NCBI GenBank assembly: GCA_017619585.1
Contig: JAFZSA010000037.1
Coordinates: 1 to 64,000 of the forward strand
Length of the DNA: 64,000 nucleotides
Source: Bacteroidaceae bacterium
Lineage (GTDB): Bacteria > Bacteroidota > Bacteroidia > Bacteroidales > Bacteroidaceae
Direction of reading: 5' to 3'
The notes under the pieces were generated by a model, which saw only the letters and a program-made list of their open reading frames with translations, searched no databases and had not been told where the DNA came from. Shown one piece after another: positions 43,973 to 52,582 of this stretch. A program made the position numbers and the translations under genes. The stretch's first letter is position 1. Each line of letters opens with the position of its first letter.

Positions 43973-44755
43973 TTACTTAACCGGTTGTAGCAGGTGAAGG
44001 GGGAACTTTAGCGTGGCCTTCTTGGAAGGTTTCTGCATCTGTATGTTATATCTGTCCTGCATCCATTCGGCTATGCTGTCCATCCACAGGCTGGCGGCTC
44101 CGAAGGTGGGGTGCACATGGTCTGAACCACGTCTTAGGGTAAGTCGGCGACTATCGAAGTATCGTTCTGGTCCTACGCATTGTTGAACCATGTTGTTAAA
44201 TCCTGTGTCTCCTTTCCATGTAGGAATGCCTATCCATACGAAAGGCTTCCCTTCCATAATGTTCATCAGCTTCCGAATATGGGTCTCCCGCTCCAATGGT
44301 CGCTTAAGGAACTGTTCGTTCCCTCCTATGCAAACCATAAAGAAAGTCGGACGGTACTTGCGGATGTAATGACGCAACGTGTCAGATGTTGCCCATAATT
44401 GTGTTGTAGAGTTGTACCAAACGACGCGTGATAGCTGGTGCCCGTTCTCTTGCGCATAGTCTGCCATACGACGCACAAGTCCTTCGGCCATAGAATCGCC
44501 AAAGAAGAGGATACGTTGGGTTGTTGTGTCAGGAGCAGTCTCCCCCATCTTGCCCCCTGCCCTCTCAGGAGGGGAGATAGAGTCCAAAACGTCTCGTGAA
44601 GTCTCCCCTCCTTTGGAGGGGGTGGGGGAGGCTTTTAATTCTAATTTGCTTAATGTCCAGCCTGGAGGCGGTAATTGAATAGGGCATAATGCATAAGCAA
44701 CCACAAAAATAAGTGGCAACGCTAATATGGCAATTACCTTAGCATACAACTTCAT
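43973..44755 (-). CDS. SGNH/GDSL-type hydrolase or acetyltransferase partner
   Basis: 260 residues with an N-terminal hydrophobic segment (about 8-22) that is a signal anchor. SGNH blocks: 'FFGDSMAEGL' with nucleophile S88, 'GGNEQF' (Gly/Asn) and 'DHVHPTFGA' (catalytic Asp-His). With the MBOAT gene downstream this suggests a two-component O-acetyltransferase acting in the periplasm (inferred). Residues 41-75 ('KASPTPSKGGETSRDVLDSISPPERAGG') are encoded by two REP-like elements in frame and replace any conserved linker. Confidence 0.82.
   Translation of the reverse strand: MKLYAKVIAILALPLIFVVAYALCPIQLPPPGWTLSKLELKASPTPSKGGETSRDVLDSISPPERAGGKMGETAPDTTTQRILFFGDSMAEGLVRRMADYAQENGHQLSRVVWYNSTTQLWATSDTLRHYIRKYRPTFFMVCIGGNEQFLKRPLERETHIRKLMNIMEGKPFVWIGIPTWKGDTGFNNMVQQCVGPERYFDSRRLTLRRGSDHVHPTFGAASLWMDSIAEWMQDRYNIQMQKPSKKATLKFPLHLLQPVK
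44539..44631. repeat. Two REP-like elements in frame inside the SGNH gene
   Basis: CTCCCCCATCTTGCCCCCTG with CCCTCTCAGGAGGGGAGA (44539-44577), then GTCTCCCCTCCTTTGGAGGG with GGTGGGGGAGG (44601-44631). They are read in frame as a Pro/Gly/Ser linker. Confidence 0.75.
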
Positions 44756-44793
44756 ACTAATCTTAGTTGCTTTTCCCTATCCTCACTAATGAG

Positions 44794-45191
44794 TGGAGCT
44801 GGAGGGGATTGAACCCTCGTCCAAACAGGGACGTCCTGTGCTTTCTACACGCTTATCCCAGCCTTCAGTTTTCGAGTGCAGACAAGACCTGGGCCACCAA
44901 TCTGCACCTTATCCTCTAAATCTCACCCACAATGCGAGGCCATTATGAGCTATCCCCGATTTAGCTGTGCCACTTTGCCTGGATGCTTCGGAGCAACAGC
45001 TCCAGAGTGACATCTCGTCTCAGCACCTGGTGCCGAGATAAAGCCTGTAATCTACTGTACTTCGATTAGGCAGCGAGAGCGTAGTTGTTTTCGCCAGATA
45101 ATCTTTGGCAATCATTGATTAAAGAGAGCGGCTGCCAACTCTCTGCGTGCTTACACAACACCTCATCCTGCTGTCAAATCCAGTCAGCCCC
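44794..45191 (-). ncRNA. ssrA: Transfer-messenger RNA
   Basis: The 5' end GGGGCTGACTGG (from 45191) pairs with the 3' end CAGCTCC, and CCA is encoded at 44796-44794. The T arm reads GGGTTCAATCCC. The tag frame at 45095-45066 encodes GENNYALAA then TAA. Length 398 nt. It rescues stalled ribosomes with SmpB by tagging the nascent protein. A TACTTTTG promoter box lies at 45216-45223, with CTTG 20 bases further upstream. Confidence 0.96.
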
Positions 45192-45215
45192 GGTGCGCTT
45201 ATGCTTAATAGACTG

Positions 45216-45247
45216 CAAAAGTAGGTAAAATTGCAGACTTGGACAAG
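45216..45247 (-). promoter_or_regulatory. Promoter of the tmRNA gene
   Basis: On the minus strand CTTG (45244-45247) is 20 bases from TACTTTTG (45216-45223), about 25 bases before the tmRNA 5' end. Confidence 0.7.
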
Positions 45248-45300
45248 TGTTCGGGCGTTTTTTTTGTTTTCGGTTGATATTCAGACAATATAATCCTCTT

Positions 45301-45335
45301 TTTGTTGAGATAAAGAAAAAAAATAGGTTATTTTG
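45301..45335 (+). promoter_or_regulatory. Possible promoter of the polysaccharide operon
   Basis: TTATTTTG at 45328-45335 (one mismatch to TAnnTTTG) with TTTGTTG at 45301-45307. It lies 57 bases before the first gene. Confidence 0.4.
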
Positions 45336-45391
45336 CAATAATTTAACGTGTTGTGCAGTTTTTATATAAAAATATAATAAAACCATAAGTT

Positions 45392-47959
45392 ATGACTTCA
45401 AAATACGGAGTGTTCTCCAAAATTGTTTTTGTTGTGTTGTTGATGGCTGTTTCTGTTAACGGTTACGCCCAGTCTATGACAGAGGGACAGATTATTCAGT
45501 TTGTGCAGCAAGAGCAGCAGAAAGGTTCTGACCAGCAAACTATCGTTACCAAACTGCTCCAGAAGGGTGTTACGGTTGATCAGCTAAGAAAGATCAGGAA
45601 GAAATATGAAGCCCAGAAGAGCCAGTTGGGAGCTGTTGATTTGCAGGAGGCAAACTCCAATGGCAATAATACAGCCGGTAGGATGCGTACCAAGAAGGAG
45701 AAGGCACTGGAGAAACTGAATCAGCAGAATGGTTATATGATTCGTTCTCAGCGTGAGGAGATGGATGAGAGAAGATTGTCCAGAACTGATCGTCAGAACG
45801 AGATGAATGAGGAGATTTCCTTTATGGATATTGACTCGTTGCTTTATTACCAGAATCATTTCCGTAACGACAATCAGGTGTTCGGAAGGAATATCTTCAA
45901 CAACAAGCTCCTGACTTTTGAACCCAATCAGAATATGGCTACTCCGTCCAACTATTTGTTGGGCGCCGGTGATAAGGTGGTGATTGATGTGTGGGGAGCC
46001 AGCCAACAGACTTTTGAAGGAACAATCTCACCGGATGGTGTGATAGTGATAGATGGCGTAGGTCCCATAAAACTGGCAGGTCTGACAGTAAAACAGGCTA
46101 CCCAGACCGTTAAGAGCCATCTGGGAAGATTCTATTCGGATTGCAGCTTCAGCCTTTCTGTGGGTGATACCCGCAGTATTCAGGTTCAGGTAGTTGGCGA
46201 TGTAGTGATGCCAGGAACCTATACGTTGAGCAGTCTGAGCAGTGCCTTTAATGCTCTGTATGCAGCAGGAGGTATCAGCGAGATTGGTACATTGCGTAAC
46301 ATCAAGGTGTACCGCTCTGGTCGTCAGATTGCCACCATTGATGTTTATGACTATCTTTTGAACGGCAATCAGAAAGGCGATGTCCGCCTGCAGGACAATG
46401 ATATCATTCAGGTTGGACCGTATGAGTGTCTTGTTAACGTGAGAGGTAAGATTAAACGCCCCATGTTCTATGAGATGAAGCGTTCAGAAACGGTAAAGCA
46501 ACTGCTCAGTTATGCCGGAGGCCTCTCTGGTGATGCATATACCAAGAATGTAAGACTGAGCCGTAAGTCGGGGCAAGAATACAGTATGTACACCATAGAC
46601 GAGTTCCAAATGGGCAATTTCAATGTTATGGATGGTGACTCTTTGTATGTGGACAGCGTAATTGCCCGCTATAACAATATGGTTGAGGTGAGAGGTGCCG
46701 TCAAGCATGCAGGCCAGTACCAATTGGGCGGCGAGATTCAGACTGTACGTGGTTTGTTGCAGGTAGCTGAAGGTTTGCGTGAGGATGCCTTCCGTAACCG
46801 TGCTGTCATGCATAGGGAAAAGGAAGACATGACATTAGAGATGGTGTCTGTGGATATTGACGGAATACTGAATGGTACTGTTGCTGACATTCCTCTGAAG
46901 AAGGGCGATGTGCTTTATGTCCCCAGCAAGGTGGATATGAAGGGCGAACAGGTCCTGAAAATTAGCGGTGAGGTTATATATCCCGGTACCTATAAGTTTG
47001 CCGAGAATACTACTATCGAGGATCTTATCCTGCAGGCAGGAGGTCTTACAGAGGCAGCTTCCATGGCAAAGGTGGATGTGTTCCGTCGTATCAACGATGT
47101 TAATTCTACAGAGAACACCGGCAAAATGGCAGAGTTCTTCAGTTTTGCTTTGGAAGATGGTTTCCGTATCAACGATAATGGTTTTAAACTATTTCCTTTT
47201 GACGAGGTGGTTGTACGTCGTAGCCCATCATATAGCGAACAGAAGAATGTTTCCATTACGGGTTGTGTGAATTTTGAGGGTCAGTACTCTATGACCAGTC
47301 AGAATTTCCGACTGAGTGATTTGGTAAAAGCAGCAGGAGGCGTAACCTCCCTTGCTTATACCAAGGGCGCTCGTTTGAACCGAGTAATGACACCCGATGA
47401 GCGTATGCAGCGTGAGAGTTCTTTGCGTGCAGCGCAGATTCAGTTGTATGAGGAGGCCCTCTCAAGTGAGAAGAACTTTAACAAGGCACAGGCAGATTCT
47501 CTTCTTCAGATGAAGATGGATTTGGGAACAACTTATCCTGTTGCTGTTAATCTGGAGAAGGCTATGGCAAATCCAGGTTGCGCTGATGATATTGTGTTGC
47601 GCGAAGGTGATCAGGTAGAGATTCCTCAGTTCAGCAATACCATCAAGATTAGCGGTGAGGTAAGTTACCCCATCAGTATGAATTACAAGAAAGGCGAGAG
47701 TCTGGCTTATTATATCAAGCGTGCCGGTGGCTATGGAAACCGTGCCAAGAAGAATGGCGTGTATGCCATCTATATGAACGGTGCTGTGCAGAAGCTTGGT
47801 AGCCGTAGCGGCAAGATGATAGAGCCGGGTTGTGAGATTGTTGTTCCTTCGAAGAAAAATGGAAAGAAGATGGGCACAAGCGAGATTGTTGCTCTCTCTT
47901 CGGGCGCTGCTTCGTTGGCCAGTGTTGTGGTAGCTCTTATCAGCTTGCTCAGGAAATAA
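45392..47959 (+). CDS. SLBB-domain polysaccharide export outer-membrane protein (Wza-like)
   Basis: 855 residues with signal peptide MTSKYGVFSKIVFVVLLMAVSVNGYAQ. Helical N-terminal region (about 28-150, 'KKEKALEKLNQQNGYMIRS') is followed by the Poly_export motif 'NYLLGAGDKVVIDVWGASQQTFEG' near 189-212. Several SLBB repeats follow ('VQVVGDVVMPGTYTLSSLSS', 'VRGAVKHAGQYQL', 'KISGEVIYPGTYKF', 'ITGCVNFEGQYS', 'KISGEVSYPISMNY'). The C-terminus has a hydrophobic segment ('SLASVVVALISLL'). It probably forms the export channel of the locus. It heads the plus-strand operon. Confidence 0.9.
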   Translation: MTSKYGVFSKIVFVVLLMAVSVNGYAQSMTEGQIIQFVQQEQQKGSDQQTIVTKLLQKGVTVDQLRKIRKKYEAQKSQLGAVDLQEANSNGNNTAGRMRTKKEKALEKLNQQNGYMIRSQREEMDERRLSRTDRQNEMNEEISFMDIDSLLYYQNHFRNDNQVFGRNIFNNKLLTFEPNQNMATPSNYLLGAGDKVVIDVWGASQQTFEGTISPDGVIVIDGVGPIKLAGLTVKQATQTVKSHLGRFYSDCSFSLSVGDTRSIQVQVVGDVVMPGTYTLSSLSSAFNALYAAGGISEIGTLRNIKVYRSGRQIATIDVYDYLLNGNQKGDVRLQDNDIIQVGPYECLVNVRGKIKRPMFYEMKRSETVKQLLSYAGGLSGDAYTKNVRLSRKSGQEYSMYTIDEFQMGNFNVMDGDSLYVDSVIARYNNMVEVRGAVKHAGQYQLGGEIQTVRGLLQVAEGLREDAFRNRAVMHREKEDMTLEMVSVDIDGILNGTVADIPLKKGDVLYVPSKVDMKGEQVLKISGEVIYPGTYKFAENTTIEDLILQAGGLTEAASMAKVDVFRRINDVNSTENTGKMAEFFSFALEDGFRINDNGFKLFPFDEVVVRRSPSYSEQKNVSITGCVNFEGQYSMTSQNFRLSDLVKAAGGVTSLAYTKGARLNRVMTPDERMQRESSLRAAQIQLYEEALSSEKNFNKAQADSLLQMKMDLGTTYPVAVNLEKAMANPGCADDIVLREGDQVEIPQFSNTIKISGEVSYPISMNYKKGESLAYYIKRAGGYGNRAKKNGVYAIYMNGAVQKLGSRSGKMIEPGCEIVVPSKKNGKKMGTSEIVALSSGAASLASVVVALISLLRK

Positions 47960-47996
47960 TTTTTCCCCATTAGTTTAAACGTAAAACAGAATCTGC

Positions 47997-49067
47997 ATGG
48001 AAGAAAATAATAAACAACAGCAGAAGACTATAGATCTTGGTAAGATAGCAAACTTGCTTTGGACTAAGAAAATGACGTTTGTGAAAGTGTGGGTGGTAAC
48101 TTTCATACTCTCTTGCATATGGATTTTTCCACAGCCAAGGTATTATGTATGTGAAGTAATGCTGGCGCCTGAGTCTTCGGATGAAAATGCGATGGGGGGA
48201 ATCAGTTCGTTAGCATCTTCATTCGGTCTGAGCTTAGGTGGTGGTTCGGACGCTATCTATCCGGAATTGTATCCTGACTTGATGTCTTCAACAGACTTTG
48301 TTGTTAGTCTGTTTAATATTCCCGTCGTTTCGTTAGATGGAAAGATTAAGACGAATTTATATGAATATGAAAGCAAGTGTCAGAAGACGGCTTTTTATAA
48401 TAAACCTATATCTTGGGTGAAAAAGAGCATAAAGGATATTTTCTCCTCCCAAAAAGAAATTGTGCAAAAAGAGACTGATCCTTTTATGCTGACAGAGCGA
48501 GAGACTGATATTGTGAACAAAATGAGGGGTGATGTTTCTTGTGTGGTAGATAAGATATCCGGAGTCTTTGTGATAAGATCCAAGGCTCAGGATCCCTTAA
48601 TAGCCGCAACTATGGCAGATTCTATATGTAATCGTTTACAGGATGCTATAATCAGGTATCGTACAAATAAGGCCAGAGTTGATGTAGAATATTACGAAAA
48701 GCTTGTTAAAGATGCCCATGAGGATTATCTTAAAGTTCAGAGACAATATAGTTCTTTTTGTGACTCGCACAAAGGTGCCCAACTTCAAACTGTGTTGTCT
48801 AGAAGAGATGAGCTTGAAAATGAGATGCAGTTGAACTATAACATATACACTACTCTGATAGCTTCGTTACAGAATTCAAAATCAAAGTTGCAGGAAAGAA
48901 CTCCTGCTTTCACAGTAATACAGAATGCTTCTGTGCCTGTGAAGCCTGCGGGTCCTAAACGTATGTTCTTTGTTGCTTTCATGTTAGCTCTTGCGACCTT
49001 TGTCACCGGATTGTATTTTCTTCGGGATGACCTAACGAAAACTATTTTGTTTTACAGTAAGAAGTAG
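47997..49067 (+). CDS. Chain-length determinant (Wzz-like) protein
   Basis: 356 residues. First membrane segment about 28-46 ('VKVWVVTFILSCIWIFP'), second about 322-343 ('MFFVAFMLALATFVTGLYFL'), with a long periplasmic region between that includes 'AQDPLIAATMADSICNRLQDAIIRYRTNKARVDVEYYEKLV', typical of Wzz/PCP proteins. It sets the length of the polysaccharide. It lacks the cytoplasmic kinase domain of Wzc; the separate autokinase gene at 62504 supplies that. Sequence from here to 57 kb is more A/T-rich than upstream genes. Confidence 0.85.
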   Translation: MEENNKQQQKTIDLGKIANLLWTKKMTFVKVWVVTFILSCIWIFPQPRYYVCEVMLAPESSDENAMGGISSLASSFGLSLGGGSDAIYPELYPDLMSSTDFVVSLFNIPVVSLDGKIKTNLYEYESKCQKTAFYNKPISWVKKSIKDIFSSQKEIVQKETDPFMLTERETDIVNKMRGDVSCVVDKISGVFVIRSKAQDPLIAATMADSICNRLQDAIIRYRTNKARVDVEYYEKLVKDAHEDYLKVQRQYSSFCDSHKGAQLQTVLSRRDELENEMQLNYNIYTTLIASLQNSKSKLQERTPAFTVIQNASVPVKPAGPKRMFFVAFMLALATFVTGLYFLRDDLTKTILFYSKK

Positions 49068-49084
49068 TATAGATTATAGCGGGA

Positions 49085-50341
49085 ATGTTTGGTTTTTGCA
49101 TAGACAATAGTATAGACAGTATACGGCGCTGTTTCTGTAATCGCTATTTTATGCTCAGTATGTTGATTTGCATAGTATGGGCATCAAAATTACTGTTTTA
49201 TATGCGTGGCATAATAAACCACCTTCCTGTAATAAGCGACTACACAGAGGAGTCCGAAATTGTTCTTGTTGTATCAATAGTCTTGCTATCCCTTCCGGCA
49301 TTATTATCTCGATTTACTATAGCTGACTATTCTTTTTATTTTGGGTGTTTGTTTGTATATGGATTGAACTTCTTGTTTTATCCGGAAAATTTTGACCCTT
49401 TGTGTGAATATGCGTTCACATGTTTGTTAGTAGTCTTTCCATGTTATTTTATAGGTAGAATTATAGAACCGGAAGTCTTTTTCGTGGTTTTTGTTTGGCT
49501 TGCCGGTATTTGCATTGTGATGGATCTTTTTTACTTTTTATATTTTGTCCAAAGTGCAAAGAGTCTGAAAGATGCAAAAGAGATACTTACTTATGACAAT
49601 ATGTTTGCGGCATACCAATTGCTACCACATGTGCTAATCATGGCATGGTCTGCAATGAGGAAGTTTAATCTTGTTACACTGGTTTTGACCATACTCGGTG
49701 TCTTGCTTCTTCTCTCATTTGGCTCTCGTGGTCCATTGGCTTGTGCAGGAGTTTTCATAATAGTGTATTTTTTCTTCTTCATGAAATTCAGACATTCAGA
49801 ATATGTTAAGGCATGTCTCGCAGGTGTTGGAGTTCTGATGTTTTTATTTCAGAAGCAAATTGCATTATTCTTGAAAGTAATATTTGATGATATGAGTCTC
49901 AGTACTCGCATCATTGACCGAATATTGGGCGGAGGTTTGTCACATGATACCGGTAGGTCTTGGCTCACAGACAGATTATATGGGATTCTGGACCATAATG
50001 ACAGCTTCTTTGGATTGGGGATGTTTGGGTCGCAAAGATATGGTATAATATATTCTCATAGTTTTGTATGTGATTTACACGTCACCTTCGGCTATTATAT
50101 AGGAACTCTTATATTAATAGCGTTTTTCTTGATTATTGCAGCAGGCGTGTGGACATGCAGAAGCAAGATGGATATGGCATTTATCCTTTTGCTTTTCTGC
50201 GCTAGTGTTGTGAAACTTTTTGTAAGTAGCACATTTCTTTTGGAACCGTTGTTTTTCCTGCTGATAGGGTATTGTATAGCAAATATTTCAAGATATGAAA
50301 AGAATAATGATAGTCTTTGGAACACGTCCGGAAGCCATTAA
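49085..50341 (+). CDS. Wzy-like polysaccharide polymerase
   Basis: 418 residues with about ten to twelve hydrophobic segments and little sequence signature, as usual for Wzy. A segment 'SLSTRIIDRILGGGLSHDTGRSWLTDRLYGILDHNDSFFGLGMFGSQRYGIIYSHSFVCDLHVTFG' resembles the large periplasmic loop of O-antigen polymerases and ligases. Position between Wzz and WecB supports the call. It overlaps the start of wecB by 47 bases. Confidence 0.75.
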   Translation: MFGFCIDNSIDSIRRCFCNRYFMLSMLICIVWASKLLFYMRGIINHLPVISDYTEESEIVLVVSIVLLSLPALLSRFTIADYSFYFGCLFVYGLNFLFYPENFDPLCEYAFTCLLVVFPCYFIGRIIEPEVFFVVFVWLAGICIVMDLFYFLYFVQSAKSLKDAKEILTYDNMFAAYQLLPHVLIMAWSAMRKFNLVTLVLTILGVLLLLSFGSRGPLACAGVFIIVYFFFFMKFRHSEYVKACLAGVGVLMFLFQKQIALFLKVIFDDMSLSTRIIDRILGGGLSHDTGRSWLTDRLYGILDHNDSFFGLGMFGSQRYGIIYSHSFVCDLHVTFGYYIGTLILIAFFLIIAAGVWTCRSKMDMAFILLLFCASVVKLFVSSTFLLEPLFFLLIGYCIANISRYEKNNDSLWNTSGSH

Positions 50342-51431
50342 GATGGCTCCTTTGGTGAAGGCGTTTCAACGGCATAAAGATAGTTTTACCACACAGGTAT
50401 GTGTTACTGGTCAGCATCGGGAGATGCTGGATCAGGTTTTGCATATCTTTGATATTATTCCTGATTACGATTTGGATATTATGAAATCTGGTCAGGACCT
50501 TTATGATATTACAGCCCGTGTACTTCTTGGAATGCGTGACGTACTGAAGGAGGCACAGCCAGATATTGTTCTGGTACATGGTGATACCACTACCTCTACT
50601 GCTGCGGCTTTAGCTGCATTTTATCAGCAGATACCCGTTGGACATGTCGAGGCTGGTTTGCGTACCTATAATATATATAGCCCTTGGCCGGAAGAGATGA
50701 ACCGGCAAATAACCAGTCGCATTGCTACTTATAATCTTGCACCGACTCCATTAAGTCGTCAGAATCTTTTGCAGGAACATATTGATGATAAGACGATAAC
50801 TGTTACGGGTAATACGGTTATTGATGCCTTGCATATGGTCGTTGATAAACTGAAACGTAATCCATCACTTGCTGCAGAACAGGAGGAAGTGTTGCGTCAG
50901 GCGGGTTATAATGTTCAATCGGAGCGTAGGCTTGTTCTCATCACAGGTCATCGTAGGGAGAATTTCGGTGAGGGCTTCATTCGTATGCTGACAGCTATCA
51001 AGGACTTGACCCTGAAATATCCTGAGGTGGATTTTGTCTATCCCATGCATCTCAATCCCAACGTCCGCAAACCTATTCATGAGGTGTTTGATGGCCAATC
51101 GTTCCCCAATATGTTTTTCATAGAGCCATTGGAATATCTCAGCTTTGTGTATTTAATGGAGAAGTCCACGTTGGTGTTAACTGACAGTGGAGGTATTCAA
51201 GAGGAAGCTCCTGGTTTGGGTAAACCTGTATTGGTCATGCGTGATACTACAGAACGTCCTGAAGCGTTGGAGAGTGGAACGGTCCATCTTGTCGGCACAG
51301 ATTATCAAAAGATAGTGTCTGAGGTGAGCATACTTTTAGATGACAAAGTGGCATATGAAAAGATGAGCAAAGCTGTGAACCCTTATGGCGATGGCCATGC
51401 CTGTGATAGAATTGTAAATACTTTTATTTGA
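50295..51431 (+). CDS. wecB: UDP-N-acetylglucosamine 2-epimerase (non-hydrolysing)
   Basis: 378 residues. It interconverts UDP-GlcNAc and UDP-ManNAc. Signatures: 'MIVFGTRPEAIKMAPLVKAF' at the N-terminus, 'VHGDTTTSTAAALAAFY', 'GHVEAGLRTYNIYSPWPEEMNR', 'TGHRRENFGEGF' and 'LTDSGGIQEEAPGLGKPVLVMRDTTERPE'. It therefore supplies ManNAc for the glycan. ATG 50295 lies inside the end of the polymerase gene; ATG 50307 is an alternative. Confidence 0.95.
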   Translation: MKRIMIVFGTRPEAIKMAPLVKAFQRHKDSFTTQVCVTGQHREMLDQVLHIFDIIPDYDLDIMKSGQDLYDITARVLLGMRDVLKEAQPDIVLVHGDTTTSTAAALAAFYQQIPVGHVEAGLRTYNIYSPWPEEMNRQITSRIATYNLAPTPLSRQNLLQEHIDDKTITVTGNTVIDALHMVVDKLKRNPSLAAEQEEVLRQAGYNVQSERRLVLITGHRRENFGEGFIRMLTAIKDLTLKYPEVDFVYPMHLNPNVRKPIHEVFDGQSFPNMFFIEPLEYLSFVYLMEKSTLVLTDSGGIQEEAPGLGKPVLVMRDTTERPEALESGTVHLVGTDYQKIVSEVSILLDDKVAYEKMSKAVNPYGDGHACDRIVNTFI

Positions 51432-51436
51432 AATTT

Positions 51437-52567
51437 ATGAACGGAAGACGTGCACATATAATTTATTACAACTATCTCAAGCCTGATGGGTCGGAGGTGT
51501 CGATTGGAGGTGTTCAGACTTATATTACCAATCTTATACCTGTATTAAGGCAATGTGGCTATGTTGTGTCAATATACCAGCGTGCAATAAGAGATTTTTA
51601 TAAGAAGCTTGATGATTGTGATGTCTATGGTATAGTACATCAGGACTTAAATGGTGAGCCCATAAAGAAAGCATTATTGGCCAAGGTTCTTTCTTGTATT
51701 GATTATTCAAATGATTTATTGATTTATGCATGTGAAACATGCATCACACAGTCTGTTCCCTGTGAGACAATAGCTATCCAGCATGGTATATTCTGGGATG
51801 TTCCTGAAGCTTCTTCTTTCTCTAAATACAGATACTTTAGGAAATATGTGGGGAAATGTTTCTTGGCGTGGAAAACGGTTCTTCGTCTCAAGAAGGTTGA
51901 TTATTTAGTGTGCGTTGATAATAACTTTATCAATTGGCATCGTGCCATAACACCATCCCCACAGGTTAGGCATATCTTTATTCCTAACTTCACTGCTATC
52001 CCGGCAACTCAACCGCAAAAGCAGCATGATGGAATAAACATCATTTTTGCGCGCCGTTTTTTCATCCATCGTGGAACCCGTCTCTTTGCAAATGTCATAG
52101 AACGTCTGCTAAAAGAACATCAGGACATTAATGTTACAATTGCAGGAACGGGACCGGATGCTGATTATATGCACAAGAAGCTTGATTCTTTCAAGAATGT
52201 TAAGTTTACGACATTCGATAGTCAGGACAGCCTTCATATCCATGAAGACAAGGATATTGCCGTTGTACCTACGGTAGGATCAGAGGGTACTTCTCTCTCT
52301 CTCTTGGAAGCTATGGCTTCTGGCTGTGCCGTTGTATGTACCAATGTTGGCGGAATGACCAATATTATTCTTGACGGGTACAATGGTTTGATGATAAGCC
52401 CAGAAGAGGAGGAACTTTACAAGGCTTTGACCAGTTTAATAGTGGACTCATCCCTTAGGGGCAAACTTCAAGCTAATGCGTACAATTGCGTAAAGGATGC
52501 ATTCTCATTACAACGGTGGCAGGATGCCTGGAAGAAGGTCATCGGCAATGTTGCTAAAACTATGTAA
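51437..52567 (+). CDS. Glycosyltransferase family 4
   Basis: 376 residues from ATG 51437; a TTG at 51428 overlapping the wecB stop is an alternative start. GT-B fold: 'GGVQTYITNLIPVL' near the N-terminus, donor-binding 'GTSLSLLEAMASGCAVVCTNVGGMTNII' (E-x7-E type, near 285-312). It adds one sugar to the lipid-linked repeat unit at the cytoplasmic membrane. The linkage cannot be inferred. Confidence 0.87.
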   Translation: MNGRRAHIIYYNYLKPDGSEVSIGGVQTYITNLIPVLRQCGYVVSIYQRAIRDFYKKLDDCDVYGIVHQDLNGEPIKKALLAKVLSCIDYSNDLLIYACETCITQSVPCETIAIQHGIFWDVPEASSFSKYRYFRKYVGKCFLAWKTVLRLKKVDYLVCVDNNFINWHRAITPSPQVRHIFIPNFTAIPATQPQKQHDGINIIFARRFFIHRGTRLFANVIERLLKEHQDINVTIAGTGPDADYMHKKLDSFKNVKFTTFDSQDSLHIHEDKDIAVVPTVGSEGTSLSLLEAMASGCAVVCTNVGGMTNIILDGYNGLMISPEEEELYKALTSLIVDSSLRGKLQANAYNCVKDAFSLQRWQDAWKKVIGNVAKTM

Positions 52568-52582
52568 CAAAGGCAAAGAACA

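Noticed and set aside
44794..44860. A tRNA gene on the minus strand
   Set aside because: The T arm and acceptor end belong to the tmRNA; the 5' acceptor half is nearly 400 bases away and the tag frame lies between.
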